From Planctomycetota bacterium (GTDB lineage: Bacteria; Planctomycetota; Phycisphaerae; Phycisphaerales; Phycisphaeraceae): DNA of 44,262 nucleotides. Under the pieces are notes generated by a model. The model saw only the letters and a list, made by a program, of their open reading frames with translations, made no database searches and was not told where the DNA came from. The translations under genes and the position numbers were made by a program. Positions 24,558-33,350 of the stretch are shown here, piece by piece. Numbering within the stretch: position 1 is the stretch's first letter; each line of letters starts with the position of its first letter. The stretch lies in contig JAJRRS010000158.1 in assembly GCA_024279275.1 (NCBI GenBank), positions 1 through 44,262 on the forward strand, read 5' to 3'.

Positions 24558-25412
24558 ATGCGCCCCATCGCCTGCCTACCGCCTGTCCATCGGGTGCTGA
24601 TTCTTGCTTTCACGATGATCGCCCTGAGCCATGCCAGTGTCCAGGCAGAACAATCCCCGCAGAGCCAGCCCGATGAGTTGTCCGTATTTGAGGCCCGGGT
24701 CTATGACGACGGCGATGGCAACACCCTGCCTTACCGCCTGCTGATCCCCGAAGAAGCCCAAGGCCCCATGCCCGTCCTTCTTTTCCTTCACGGTGCCGGC
24801 GAGCGTGGCGATGATAACCGCCGACAACTGATCCACGGCAAGGATTTACTCATCAAGGCCGCACGCGAGTTCGGCTGCATCGTGGTCGCCCCGCAGTGCC
24901 CCGTCGGGGAAAAATGGAGCATCGTGGACTGGTCCAAGGACAAAATCACCTTCTCCGACGCGCCCGCCGAACCGATGCGTAGGGCGAACGACCTGATCGA
25001 TAACTTGGCAGAACAATATGACATCGACAAGAGCCGCATCTACATCATGGGCCTGTCGATGGGGGGCTACGGCTCATGGGATGCCATCTGCCGCTGGCCC
25101 GACCGATTTGCCGCAGCGGCGCCGATCTGCGGCGGCGGCGATCCCGCACAAGCCAACCTGCTCGTTAACACACCCATCTGGGCGTTCCACGGCGACGCCG
25201 ACACCGTCGTCTCCGTGGACCTCACCCGCGCCATGATCCACGCAATCAAAGACGCCGGCGGCGAACCCAAATACACCGAATACCCCGGCGTCGGACACGG
25301 CAGTTGGATCCCCGCGTTCGCCGAAACCGAACTTCTGCCTTGGCTGACATCCCAACGCCTCCATGACGACCAGGACGCACAAACTCAACCCGATACACAA
25401 CCCTCACCGTAA
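24558..25412 (+). CDS. Secreted alpha/beta-hydrolase (esterase / phospholipase-carboxylesterase-like)
   Basis: A 284-residue protein with a signal peptide (hydrophobic VLILAFTMIALSHASVQA, likely cleavage after QA). The alpha/beta-hydrolase fold is clear: VLLFLHGAGERGDD provides the oxyanion HG motif, GLSMGGYGSWD the nucleophile elbow with Ser, FHGDADTVVSV the acid Asp region, and GVGHGSW the catalytic His. The order and spacing match secreted PHB-depolymerase/carboxylesterase-like esterases. A low-complexity Asp/Gln/Thr/Pro tail (about 265-284) may be a linker or tether. The ATG at 24558 has AAGGA upstream and is preferred to the earlier in-frame ATG. It is probably exported; the substrate is unknown. 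Confidence 0.85.
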   Translation: MRPIACLPPVHRVLILAFTMIALSHASVQAEQSPQSQPDELSVFEARVYDDGDGNTLPYRLLIPEEAQGPMPVLLFLHGAGERGDDNRRQLIHGKDLLIKAAREFGCIVVAPQCPVGEKWSIVDWSKDKITFSDAPAEPMRRANDLIDNLAEQYDIDKSRIYIMGLSMGGYGSWDAICRWPDRFAAAAPICGGGDPAQANLLVNTPIWAFHGDADTVVSVDLTRAMIHAIKDAGGEPKYTEYPGVGHGSWIPAFAETELLPWLTSQRLHDDQDAQTQPDTQPSP

Positions 25413-25528
25413 CCTGATCCTCAACCTCAATTCATTATCAGTTCGCTGAACCCTCCGCCTCATCGGTCAGTTTGAGTAATTACTAATCCCCGTCGCCGTC
25501 CCCTGTTAGACCGGCTATTATCTGTCAT

Positions 25529-26416
25529 ATGTACTGCGACCTGCACGCACACTCGACCGCTTCCGATGGCACCGACGCACCGGCCGACCTGCCCCGGCTT
25601 GCCAAACAGGCCGGCCTCTCCGCGATCGCGCTGACCGACCACGACACCACCGCTGGACTCCCCGAGTTCCTCGACGCCGCCAAGCGCGCACGAATCAAGG
25701 CCGTCCCCGGCATCGAACTCTCCGCCGACCCCGCCATCTTCCACACCACCGCCGACGATCTCACGGAACAAACCCCGCGCATCGGCACGCTGCACATCCT
25801 TGGCTATTTCATCCAACCCGATGCCCCGTACCTCATCGAGGTCCAGGCCCGCCTGCTCCAGGCACGCGAGCAGCGCAACCCACAGATGATCGAACGGCTC
25901 AACCAACTGGGCATGGATATCCAATACGACGAAGTCACCCGCGCCGCCGGCGGCAACATCGTCGGTCGACCCCACATCGGTCAGGTCATGATGGAAAAAG
26001 GCTACGTCAAATCCATCCACGAAGCCTTCTCCCGATACCTCGGCGGGCAGGGCGAAGCCTACGTCCGCAAGGACCGCCTCTCCGCCGAAGAAGCGATCAC
26101 CGCGATCCACGAAGCCAACGGCCTGGCCGTGCTGGCACACCCGACACAACTGGGGCTGAGTTCCCCTTCCCAACTCGAACACGCGGTCGCCCGACTCAAA
26201 ACCCTCGGCCTGGACGGCATCGAAACCCGACACAGCGACCACACCCCCCGCGATACCGAACGCTTCACCCGCCTGGCCAACAAGCTCGGCCTGATCACCA
26301 CCGGCGGCAGCGACTATCACGGCTCACGCAAGACACTCGAACTGGGCAGCCAGAAAGTCCCGTTCGATGTCTACGAAAACCTCCGCAACGCACACCACCA
26401 GCGCGTCGGCGCGTAA
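25529..26416 (+). CDS. PHP-domain metal-dependent phosphoesterase (RNase AM/YciV-like)
   Basis: A 295-residue cytoplasmic enzyme with the PHP fold. DLHAHSTASDGT at the N-terminus supplies the first metal ligands, followed by ALTDHDT, VPGIELSAD and AVLAHPTQ; near the end the metal-binding GGSDYHGS. The insertion VGRPHIGQVM between is typical of the YciV/RNase AM subgroup, whose characterised members hydrolyse 3',5'-bisphosphate nucleotides and trim 5' ends of RNA. Length matches the family. The start is the first ATG, with no strong site upstream. It is followed by a promoter-bearing spacer rather than a coupled gene. Confidence 0.88.
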   Translation: MYCDLHAHSTASDGTDAPADLPRLAKQAGLSAIALTDHDTTAGLPEFLDAAKRARIKAVPGIELSADPAIFHTTADDLTEQTPRIGTLHILGYFIQPDAPYLIEVQARLLQAREQRNPQMIERLNQLGMDIQYDEVTRAAGGNIVGRPHIGQVMMEKGYVKSIHEAFSRYLGGQGEAYVRKDRLSAEEAITAIHEANGLAVLAHPTQLGLSSPSQLEHAVARLKTLGLDGIETRHSDHTPRDTERFTRLANKLGLITTGGSDYHGSRKTLELGSQKVPFDVYENLRNAHHQRVGA

Positions 26417-26481
26417 TCCAGACATACGTCGGGCGGTGGGGGGGCAACCACGAGCAACACCGCTTAAATACTCAAGGCACA

Positions 26482-26508
26482 CATGAAGCGCCGCGACTTG
26501 TCGTGTCC
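26482..26508 (+). repeat. Truncated copy of the dispersed 53-bp repeat
   Basis: ACATGAAGCGCCGCGACTTG matches the 3' half of the copies at 1521 and 33188, including the small hairpin. It lies directly upstream of a predicted promoter. Confidence 0.75.
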
Positions 26509-26545
26509 GTACCCCCATTTTTCTGACGGTTTGGGCCAGTCCCCC

Positions 26546-26573
26546 TTGGATAACCCAATCCAGCGTCTATAAT
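26546..26573 (+). promoter_or_regulatory. Strong sigma70-type promoter
   Basis: TTGGAT (26546-26551) and a consensus TATAAT (26568-26573) are separated by 16 bases. It fits the cytidylate-kinase-like gene that starts 70 bases downstream. Confidence 0.7.
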
Positions 26574-26604
26574 TCAGGTAGGTAGGGAATTCAGCTAGGT
26601 AGGG
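26571..26604 (+). repeat. 17-bp tandem direct repeat at the promoter
   Basis: Two adjacent 17-bp units (AATTCAGGTAGGTAGGG and the same with one substitution) overlap the end of the -10 element and run into the early transcribed region. A binding site for a regulator is possible; so is a chance duplication. Confidence 0.7.
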
Positions 26605-26642
26605 CGGCACAACCGGCGCATCGACGCCGAAAGGAGCGTGTC

Positions 26643-27380
26643 ATGAGCAGACTCAGCCCCATCCTCGCCGCTGTCCGGTCACACGTTCACACCATCAGCG
26701 ACCACCCGGCCACGCAATCGAAGCAGTCGCCGTTCATCACCATCAGCCGAGAGGCCGGTGCCGGTGGCCGCACACTGATGCGCCGTATGGTCGACCGCCT
26801 GAACAAACTCGACCCTGCCAAACCCGGCCAACAGCCCTGGGCCGGGTTCGATAGAGAACTGGTCGAGAAAGTCGCCAAAGATCACAAGATGCACCAGTCC
26901 TTGGTCGAACTGCTCGGCGAACAATGTCACTCCTGGCTCTACGACGTCTTCGCCGGCCTGTCATCGCAGACAACCGAGTCGCAGGTCTACCGCCGGGTTG
27001 CCGAAACCATCCGCGGTCTCGCGCTGGGCGGCCGCGCCGTGATCGTCGGCCGAGGCAGCGTGTTCGTCACCCAGAACATCCCCCTGGGCATACACATCCA
27101 GATCGTCGCCCCCTTCGAGCACCGCGTCGAGCAGATGGCCCACGTCATGAAAACAGGCACCAAACCCGCCGCCAACGAGGTCCACCGCATCGACCAGAAC
27201 CGCGCCTCGTTCTACAAACGCTACTGGCCCAACACACCACTCTCGCCCAGTGTCTTCACCCTCACACTCAACAGCGCCGCGATCAGCGAAGAAAAAATGG
27301 CCGACGCCGTCCTACCACTGATCCCCGGCATATCCACCGGCCACACCCGAGTCGTCACTCGCAATGTCACCGTCAAATAA
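26643..27380 (+). CDS. Cytidylate kinase-like family protein (Cytidylate_kin2 type)
   Basis: A 245-residue protein with the P-loop of Cytidylate_kin2 proteins: FITISREAGAGGRTL supplies the nucleotide-binding start. The middle carries FDRELVEKVAKDHKM and VIVGRGSVFVTQNIP, and the end has RIDQNRASFYKRYW, all typical of the family. Members are predicted NMP kinases, but few have been characterised; the substrate remains unknown. The start has GGAG at a good distance, and a strong promoter lies 70 bases upstream. It is cytoplasmic. The unit appears monocistronic, between the PHP gene and the convergent acyl-CoA ligase. Confidence 0.8.
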   Translation: MSRLSPILAAVRSHVHTISDHPATQSKQSPFITISREAGAGGRTLMRRMVDRLNKLDPAKPGQQPWAGFDRELVEKVAKDHKMHQSLVELLGEQCHSWLYDVFAGLSSQTTESQVYRRVAETIRGLALGGRAVIVGRGSVFVTQNIPLGIHIQIVAPFEHRVEQMAHVMKTGTKPAANEVHRIDQNRASFYKRYWPNTPLSPSVFTLTLNSAAISEEKMADAVLPLIPGISTGHTRVVTRNVTVK

Positions 27381-27416
27381 CCACACCCCGTTTCGACCTT
27401 CCCCCTCCACCCCCTC

Positions 27417-28919
27417 CTACCCCCCTAAGCCCCCCTTCAATTCCCGCCGCAATATCTTCCCCGTCGGATTCCTCGGCAACTCCTCCAGCACATGAATCTC
27501 CTTGGGCACCTTAAACTGCGCCAGCGATCCCCGGCAATGATTACGAATCCCGGCCTCATCAAACTCGGCACCCTCCTCGATCTCGACGAACGCGATCGGC
27601 ACCTCGCCCCGCATCCCGTCCTGTTTTCCGACCACGGCTGAGGCTTTGATTGCCGGGTGGTTATTCAAGACCTCTTCGATCTCGCGGGGGAAGACGTTTT
27701 CGCCGCCGATGATGAGCATTTCTTTCTTTCGGCCGGTGATGTAGAGATACCCATCCTCATCGAGTTTGCCGATGTCGCCGGTACGGAAAGCGCGGACGGG
27801 CTTGGAAGTTCCCGGCAGGGTCATCTGCGTGATGACCTGTTCGGTCTGCTCATCAAGTTTGTAGTAGCCCCTCATCAGGTTCGGGCCGGTGAGGATGATC
27901 TCGCCCTCTTGGTTTGGGCCGAGAGGTTTGTCATCACCATCGACAATGATGTTCCCGACACCGGGCAGCGCCGGCCCGACGGAATGGCGTTTGTGTCGAT
28001 CGGGGATGGACCAGTTCGTACAGGGCGATGTCTCGGTCAGGCCGTAGCCTTCCAGCAGCATCAGGTTAAAGCGTTCCTTATAAGCCTCGTAAGTCGCGTC
28101 CGGCAGCGGCTCGGCACCCGACACCGCCAACCGTATCGACTTAAAGCTCTCCGGCCCGGCCTTCTTCACCGACAGCAGCGCACCATACATCGAGGGCACC
28201 GCGATAAAAATATCCGGCCGATGTTTCTCGATCAGTGACACGATCTTGCGCGGCACAAACCGGGCGGTGTAAACCACCTTCGCACCGATCAGCAAAGGAA
28301 GCAGCGTCAGCACTGTCAGGCCGAAACTGTGGAACTGCGGAAGCACACCCAGGAAAGTATCCGCCTTCGTAATATTTGCATGGACCACCGCCGCCTCGGC
28401 ATTGGACTGGATATTCCCGTGCGTCAGCATCACTCCCTTGGGTTTGCCCGACGTCCCCGAGGTATACAGCAGCACCGCCAGCTCATCATCCCCCGGATTC
28501 GGTGGCCAACGCAGCGGCGGCAGCCCCTTGAAGCGGACCTTCTCCAACTCAACGACCTTGATCCCATCCGGAATCATCTCGGCCCCGCCGATGAACTCGA
28601 GCATCTGCGTCGATGTGATGATCGTGTCGATGTCGCTGTCGCCGATGACGTATTTCAGCTCATCCCCGGAAAGCAAATAATTCAACGGCACCGGTACCCG
28701 CCCGGCCAACCAGGCACCCAGCAACGTAATCGGGAACGCCCCACTGGTCGGCAGCATCACCCCCACATGCCGCGCATCGGTCGCCCGCTCGATCTCTTTA
28801 GCCACGAACATCGCCCCAGCCAGCAGCTTCCCGTAGCTGTAAGTCCGGCGATCATCAATCACCGCGACCCGCCTTGGGTGCTTCAACGCTTGCCATATGA
28901 TCGGCCGCAACAGACTCAT
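27417..28919 (-). CDS. AMP-forming acyl-CoA synthetase / long-chain fatty acid-CoA ligase family
   Basis: A 500-residue adenylate-forming enzyme. The P-loop-like A3 motif LLYTSGTSGKPKGVMLTHGN, the A5 EGYGLTETSP, the A7 FRTGDIGKLDEDGY, the A8 GRKKEMLIIGGENVFPREIE and the A10 NPTGKILRREL are all present in order, which is the full set for activity. Such enzymes activate fatty or other carboxylic acids as acyl-AMP then acyl-CoA. The chain specificity cannot be told from sequence. The start is a single ATG with a weak site. A repeat array separates it from the divergent SPOR gene. No other fatty acid gene is in the window. Confidence 0.92.
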   Translation of the reverse strand: MSLLRPIIWQALKHPRRVAVIDDRRTYSYGKLLAGAMFVAKEIERATDARHVGVMLPTSGAFPITLLGAWLAGRVPVPLNYLLSGDELKYVIGDSDIDTIITSTQMLEFIGGAEMIPDGIKVVELEKVRFKGLPPLRWPPNPGDDELAVLLYTSGTSGKPKGVMLTHGNIQSNAEAAVVHANITKADTFLGVLPQFHSFGLTVLTLLPLLIGAKVVYTARFVPRKIVSLIEKHRPDIFIAVPSMYGALLSVKKAGPESFKSIRLAVSGAEPLPDATYEAYKERFNLMLLEGYGLTETSPCTNWSIPDRHKRHSVGPALPGVGNIIVDGDDKPLGPNQEGEIILTGPNLMRGYYKLDEQTEQVITQMTLPGTSKPVRAFRTGDIGKLDEDGYLYITGRKKEMLIIGGENVFPREIEEVLNNHPAIKASAVVGKQDGMRGEVPIAFVEIEEGAEFDEAGIRNHCRGSLAQFKVPKEIHVLEELPRNPTGKILRRELKGGLGG

Positions 28920-28977
28920 CTATATTGTCCCATGTGATAGACCCGACCTAAGAGCATAAACTATATCAGCCACGGGC

Positions 28978-29047
28978 CGGGGCATGGCTTGGGGGCATGG
29001 CTTGGGGGTATGGCCCGGGGGTATGATCTGGGGGGGGACATGACCTG
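28978..29047. repeat. G-rich tandem array of about 13-14 bp units
   Basis: Four or five degenerate copies of GGCATGGCTTGGGG run in the spacer between divergent genes. The plus strand is very G-rich with runs of four to eight G, so a G-quadruplex is conceivable. Confidence 0.75.
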
Positions 29048-29080
29048 CTTTAACGCAATCAAGATCAGGGGACTTTTAAG

Positions 29081-29884
29081 ATGAGCCGAAACATGACACA
29101 CCGCCGATCGCCGTTGGCCCTCACCGCCTTACTAACCCTATGGGTGATACTTCTCCCGGGCTGTCAGGCTCCGGGGGGGCCGACCCCCACCGAGATGGCC
29201 CAGAGCCACTACCAGCGCGGCGACTACGCCCGCGCTCAGACCGCCGCCGCCCGCGCCGCCGCCACCGCTGGCGGGGCGCAGCGCGACCTGGCACACTACA
29301 TCGCCGGGATGTCCGCGTACCGCTTGAACCGGTTCGACACCGCGGCACGTTATCTCAGCGTCGCTGCCAACAGCCGGGACGAATCCCTGGCCGCCGACGC
29401 ACGTTCTACCCTCGGCCTGATCTATTCAACCCAGGGCCGATACGCCGCCGCCGCCGACATGCTCCTGCGCAGCGCGAACCTCCACACCGGCGAAGACCGC
29501 GCCCAGGCGTATTTCTACGCAGGTATCGCACAACAAAAACTCGGACGCTGGCCCCAGGCCCGCACCAGCCTGATCCTGGCACGGCGCTCGACCCGCGACC
29601 AAAGCCTGCTCCGACAGATCGATCAACACCTGGCCGTCACCGGTTACACCATCCAGGTCGGCGCCTTTACCAGCCGCGCCAACGCCGACAAAGCAGCAAG
29701 AGCCTACGCATCAAAAGCAGCCAAATCCAAGATCGGCACCGTCCTGGTCACACCCTCCACCGGCAGCAACGGCCGCACCATCAACCTTGTCCAGGTCGGC
29801 CGATACGCCACCTTCAACGCCGCCAACACCGCGCGCACCCGCTTGGGCGACACCGGGGCCGTCATCGTCCCCCTGCAACGCTGA
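29081..29884 (+). CDS. SPOR-domain lipoprotein with TPR-like repeats
   Basis: A 267-residue protein. After a hydrophobic signal segment, ILLPGC supplies a lipobox with Cys at about residue 28. The middle (about 38-185) contains TPR-like helical pairs with AHYIAGMSAYRLNRFDTAARYL, LGLIYSTQGRYAAAADMLL and YFYAGIAQQKLGRWPQARTSL. The C-terminal 75 residues form a SPOR domain: YTIQVGAFTSRANADKAARAY and LVQVGRYATFNAANTARTRL. SPOR domains bind denuded (glycan-rich) peptidoglycan, usually at septa or poles. The mature protein should sit in the periplasm on the outer membrane. Its presence, like that of the amidase, suggests peptidoglycan in this organism. The first ATG has AGGGGA upstream. Confidence 0.85.
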   Translation: MSRNMTHRRSPLALTALLTLWVILLPGCQAPGGPTPTEMAQSHYQRGDYARAQTAAARAAATAGGAQRDLAHYIAGMSAYRLNRFDTAARYLSVAANSRDESLAADARSTLGLIYSTQGRYAAAADMLLRSANLHTGEDRAQAYFYAGIAQQKLGRWPQARTSLILARRSTRDQSLLRQIDQHLAVTGYTIQVGAFTSRANADKAARAYASKAAKSKIGTVLVTPSTGSNGRTINLVQVGRYATFNAANTARTRLGDTGAVIVPLQR

Positions 29885-29897
29885 GTCTGTCATTTAA

Positions 29898-30278
29898 TTA
29901 GTTGTATGAGCAGCGGAACACGAGCTGGTCGGTCACGACGCGCGCCAACTCACCGAGCTGACGCTTCTGGTCGTCGTTGAGACCCGCGAACTCCATGCCG
30001 TAGATGTGTTTTCGGAACCCCTTGCGCTCGATCCAGACAACCCTCGCGGTCAGGGTGATGGCCGGCTCACCCGCGTCAGGATGGATGCCGATCTGCAACT
30101 CGTCCCCGACATCCATGATCGGTCGACCGCGCCGATTCACACGCATGCCCGACGCCGACAGATCCGTCACCTGCCCGACACAGCACGAGGTGTCTTCGCA
30201 ACGCAGCCGCCCGTGGCGACGACGTTCACTGTTGTCCGGGTCTTCCAGGATCAGCTTTGGGTTGCGGGCAAGCCTCAT
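29898..30278 (-). CDS. PilZ domain protein, probable c-di-GMP receptor
   Basis: A 126-residue single-domain protein. The c-di-GMP-binding loop RRRHGR (about residues 19-24, RxxxR) is followed by the second motif DLSASGM (D/NxSxxG), which is present. The remaining beta strands (VGDELQIGI, ITLTARVVWIERK, YGMEFAGL) complete a PilZ barrel. It is cytoplasmic and likely relays c-di-GMP levels to an unknown partner. It follows the convergent SPOR gene by 13 bases. The HD-GYP protein in this window could lower the same signal, but a direct link is inference. Confidence 0.87.
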   Translation of the reverse strand: MRLARNPKLILEDPDNSERRRHGRLRCEDTSCCVGQVTDLSASGMRVNRRGRPIMDVGDELQIGIHPDAGEPAITLTARVVWIERKGFRKHIYGMEFAGLNDDQKRQLGELARVVTDQLVFRCSYN

Positions 30279-30385
30279 ATCCCAGACATCGACCAGAACC
30301 GGCCCCGTCTAGGCCACAACCCCAAGCCGCAGGCAACACCACCGATAAACCGTGCCAGTTATAACGATCAGGCAAGCCACCCGGC

Positions 30386-31759
30386 TCAGCCAGCCTGGTC
30401 TTTTATCAGCCGTCGTCGGATGCGATCGATGCCTCGTAATACATCGTCCGCCGTCTGGAACGGTGCCTCGGTTTGCGATTTAGGCCTGAGCACCGCCGCG
30501 GTCAGCGATGAAATCGCCCTCGCCTGCACACTTTCCGAGTCATAATCAACCAGGTGTGCAAAGTGCGGATTATGCGCCGGCTTGTTGATCTGCAGAGCAA
30601 GGTAAAACGTGTCGATCGCCGGGTCCGCCTTCTGATGCACGCAGGTGAAGGATTGATTCGTCACCTGCCCCTTCTCAAGCATCCGCCCCAGCATCCGCTG
30701 GATCTTGCTGGTCTTCATCATCTCCCCGAACAGGCTGGTCAGCATCGGGCTTTGCGCAATATTTTCACCGATACGCGCCGACGACCCAAAATCGACAAAC
30801 CCCACACCGCGCGGCGTCAGCACGAAATTATCCAGCCGAAGGTCCAGGTGCATCACCTTCGCCTTGTTGTGCAATACGGCCAGCAACTGCGCACTTTGCC
30901 GCGCAAACTCGATCTGTGTCAGCGTCGGCCCACCCGTGCGCAGCCAGTTCATCGCCAGCCGACGGACAAACCCGTTGCCATCTTTCTGCACACCTAACGC
31001 GCGGGGGACGTGGTGGCAGTATGGCTCGGGCATCTCCTTCTGAAGGATCTGCAGGATCGCCGCCTCCCGCGTCAGGAAAGTCGGGAAGACATTATTGACT
31101 AGCTTGGTTGTGCGAGCCTGGATGTCGCTATCATTCGCATCAGGAAAACGCGAACGTAACCGGTAAAGAACATCCACATAGGTCGGCACCTCTTTGCACA
31201 CAATATACCCATGCTCCGCACTGGGTTCGGGCATCAACTCGACCTTGTAAGTGAATCGATCGGTGATCTGCCCCGGCTGGATCAGGTTGACCTTCCTCGC
31301 CGCAAAGTAATGCACACAAGTCGATAGCCCCGGCAGGCGTATTCCAAATCGGCCGATCCGCGTATACGCATCGGGTGTCTCCAGGATAAACCCACGCTTG
31401 TGATCGTAGTCCTGCGCGATCCGCCGAACCCGTTTCGCATCGCGGTCGGCGTAGATAAACAAACCTCCCCATAACAGCCGATCAAACACCTCGTCAGGGA
31501 GTTTGGGGTCTTGTCCGCTGGCGAAAAGAAAATCCACCGGCGGCCCGTCCTGCCCCAACGTGCTGCGCGCCGACAGGAATCCATCCATCGTCGGCTGATA
31601 CACCCGGCGAAACACCGCGTCGATTAATCGATCGCCAAACCCCTGCCGATTCGTCGCACGACGCACACCGCCCCCAGCCCCGACACGATCCACGCCTGGC
31701 ACGGGATGACCCGCGACCGCCGTGCCGCCTTGTACTCGTTTTGGTGTCATGGTCCGCAT
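30386..31759 (-). CDS. Protein kinase-fold protein with an N-terminal extension
   Basis: A protein of 457 residues. The kinase-like core has the Lys in VCKEV, the helix-C Glu in TREAAILQIL, the catalytic loop HLDLRLDN (HxDxxxxN) and the metal DFG in VDFGSS, so all catalytic residues are present and activity is plausible. The region before the core (about 1-145) shows a fold I do not recognise, with PVDFLFASGQ and LLWGGLFIYADRD. After the core there is a helix-rich extension. The start is uncertain: ATG at 31759 or 31750, or GTG at 31780. The 5' region holds a 12-bp tandem array. The substrate and role are unknown; lipopolysaccharide kinase-like and Ser/Thr kinases both fit this pattern. Confidence 0.72.
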   Translation of the reverse strand: MRTMTPKRVQGGTAVAGHPVPGVDRVGAGGGVRRATNRQGFGDRLIDAVFRRVYQPTMDGFLSARSTLGQDGPPVDFLFASGQDPKLPDEVFDRLLWGGLFIYADRDAKRVRRIAQDYDHKRGFILETPDAYTRIGRFGIRLPGLSTCVHYFAARKVNLIQPGQITDRFTYKVELMPEPSAEHGYIVCKEVPTYVDVLYRLRSRFPDANDSDIQARTTKLVNNVFPTFLTREAAILQILQKEMPEPYCHHVPRALGVQKDGNGFVRRLAMNWLRTGGPTLTQIEFARQSAQLLAVLHNKAKVMHLDLRLDNFVLTPRGVGFVDFGSSARIGENIAQSPMLTSLFGEMMKTSKIQRMLGRMLEKGQVTNQSFTCVHQKADPAIDTFYLALQINKPAHNPHFAHLVDYDSESVQARAISSLTAAVLRPKSQTEAPFQTADDVLRGIDRIRRRLIKDQAG

Positions 31760-31828
31760 CAAAGCCCCGTGCCGCAGCACACTCGACCCGACATCGCGCC
31801 GGGGAACAACAAACAGGCTCTCGGCTCA

Positions 31829-31876
31829 CCCCCGGTTCATCCCCCGGTTCATCCCCCGGTTCATCCCCCGATTCAC
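31829..31876. repeat. 12-bp tandem array upstream of the kinase-like gene
   Basis: CGGTTCAT cores occur at 31833, 31845 and 31857, with a variant (CGATTCAC) at 31869, a period of exactly 12. It lies between the starts and ends of two minus-strand genes. Confidence 0.82.
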
Positions 31877-31912
31877 CCATATCTTACCCCGTACAGGGTG
31901 CCGGTCACACCC

Positions 31913-33136
31913 CTACGGCGAAATTTCATCAACTCGCCGCGCGTCAAGGGCTGGGGTATTCATCGGCCGGATGATGTACGCCACCCCACCATGACGCAGC
32001 CACGCACGCGCCAACTCCTTAGACCGATAAACCACCCCCTCGCCGTGCTTCTTGCTCGCCGAGTCGTTCATCACCGCGTCTCCATCCGCCGTCAACCCCC
32101 GGATCACCACCAAGTGCCCGCCGGTGCTGTCGATCACGTTGCTCGGGAAAGTCCCCGACTCAAACCGGATCGACGCGATGATCGGCTGACCCTTCGCGAT
32201 ATAGGCTTTGACCTGATCCCACGTCCGAATACGATCCAGGTAAGCCTCAAACCCATGCTCCCCAGCGTAAGCCACCGCACGCCCCCAGTTCCCGAAGATC
32301 TCGTTCTCCGGGTCATAAATCGCAATCGCATTCTCCACCATCGCGCCTTTGTCGCCTCGATATTGCATCACCATCGTCACCGACGTCGGCGAACAGATCC
32401 TCGGCTTGAGCGCAGGCGGCGCATCCGCCTGTGTCAAAAACGGCACGTCCAACGTTTTTACCCAGTCCCCTTCAATCGTCACAGGTCGTGCCAGCCTTGC
32501 GCGTTGCATCGGGTCTTCCACCACACCCGAATAAACCACCGTTAGCCGGCGGATGCTCGGGTTCGACTCGCCTTGTAAATCAAAACTCTCCAACACCGCG
32601 CGCATCTGATAAGCATCCGCCGGATCAGTGAGTTTCAGATAATCCACCCGCACCCATCCCCCGTCAAAAGAAACCAACTGCTTGTCCCTGGGTAGCGTCC
32701 GCCCCCACGACCCGACATAAAGCCACGGCGACCACTCACCCGTCGAAGCATCACGCGACCGGATGTAAAACTTCACTCCGCTATCCCCCGGCGTATCCAC
32801 ATTCCAGGACGGCAGCACCTCCGTGATCGGAAAATCCGTCTCATACACCGGCGAGTCCCACACGCCTCTGCGCGGATAACGTGGCCCCGGCGGATCGTCC
32901 AACACCAACGCCCCTTCTTCCGTCACAACAACACGTCTTGATTCGCCCCCCGACCAGCCTTCCCCATTTTCTACAACCACCATACGATCAACGTAACCCT
33001 CTGGATTCGTTCGCCAGTCTGGTTCAGCCTCATCAGCCCGCTTTACTGAGGTAGCGCACCCAACCGCGACTTGAAGAATCACAAGCACAGCCGCCAGGCA
33101 GTAAGGTTTCAACCCTGCATTCACAGTATTATCCAT
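31913..33136 (-). CDS. Lipoprotein with C39-like cysteine peptidase domain
   Basis: A 407-residue protein. The N-terminus is a hydrophobic signal segment (YCLAAVLVILQVAVGC) ending in a lipobox Cys near residue 27, so the protein is predicted to be lipidated. The middle region (about 95-225) is beta-rich and may be a carbohydrate-binding or spacer domain. The C-terminal peptidase_C39_2-like domain has the catalytic Cys in ICSPTSVTMVMQY, His in TGGHLVVIRGL and Asn in VMNDSASK. C39 peptidases cleave after double glycine, but this lipoprotein type has no known substrate. I chose the ATG at 33136 (33145 is also possible); the open frame continues upstream through a dispersed repeat. Confidence 0.78.
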   Translation of the reverse strand: MDNTVNAGLKPYCLAAVLVILQVAVGCATSVKRADEAEPDWRTNPEGYVDRMVVVENGEGWSGGESRRVVVTEEGALVLDDPPGPRYPRRGVWDSPVYETDFPITEVLPSWNVDTPGDSGVKFYIRSRDASTGEWSPWLYVGSWGRTLPRDKQLVSFDGGWVRVDYLKLTDPADAYQMRAVLESFDLQGESNPSIRRLTVVYSGVVEDPMQRARLARPVTIEGDWVKTLDVPFLTQADAPPALKPRICSPTSVTMVMQYRGDKGAMVENAIAIYDPENEIFGNWGRAVAYAGEHGFEAYLDRIRTWDQVKAYIAKGQPIIASIRFESGTFPSNVIDSTGGHLVVIRGLTADGDAVMNDSASKKHGEGVVYRSKELARAWLRHGGVAYIIRPMNTPALDARRVDEISP

Positions 33137-33187
33137 GCACAACATGATAAAGCCCAACCGCACCGCGTGTATTTTGGAGCCTGTTTC

Positions 33188-33240
33188 GACCACCCGTAGC
33201 GGACATATCATATGAAGCGCCGCAACTTGTCGCGTTAGAA
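33188..33240 (+). repeat. Dispersed 53-bp intergenic repeat, copy 2
   Basis: It matches 1521-1573 in 50 of 53 positions and in the same orientation. It lies between divergent genes. The minus-strand open frame of the C39 gene passes through it, which argues that the true start lies downstream. Confidence 0.9.
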
Positions 33241-33350
33241 CACAGGATATCGTCGAAACCGTTCGCAATAGGATTTAAGGCACGATTGATACGCATAAAC
33301 CCCGCCAGATAGACGTTAGACAGAGGTTGTAACTCCCCGGAGCCAAGCGG

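Noticed and set aside
28978..29047. Rho-independent terminator or coding sequence in the G-rich array
   Set aside because: No stem with complementary arms and no T-tract; the array is tandem and G-rich on one strand only.
31494..31880. Open minus-strand frame encoding repeated DEPG units
   Set aside because: It reads the 12-bp array out of frame and overlaps the kinase gene on the same strand; no start site, and composition is unlike a real gene.
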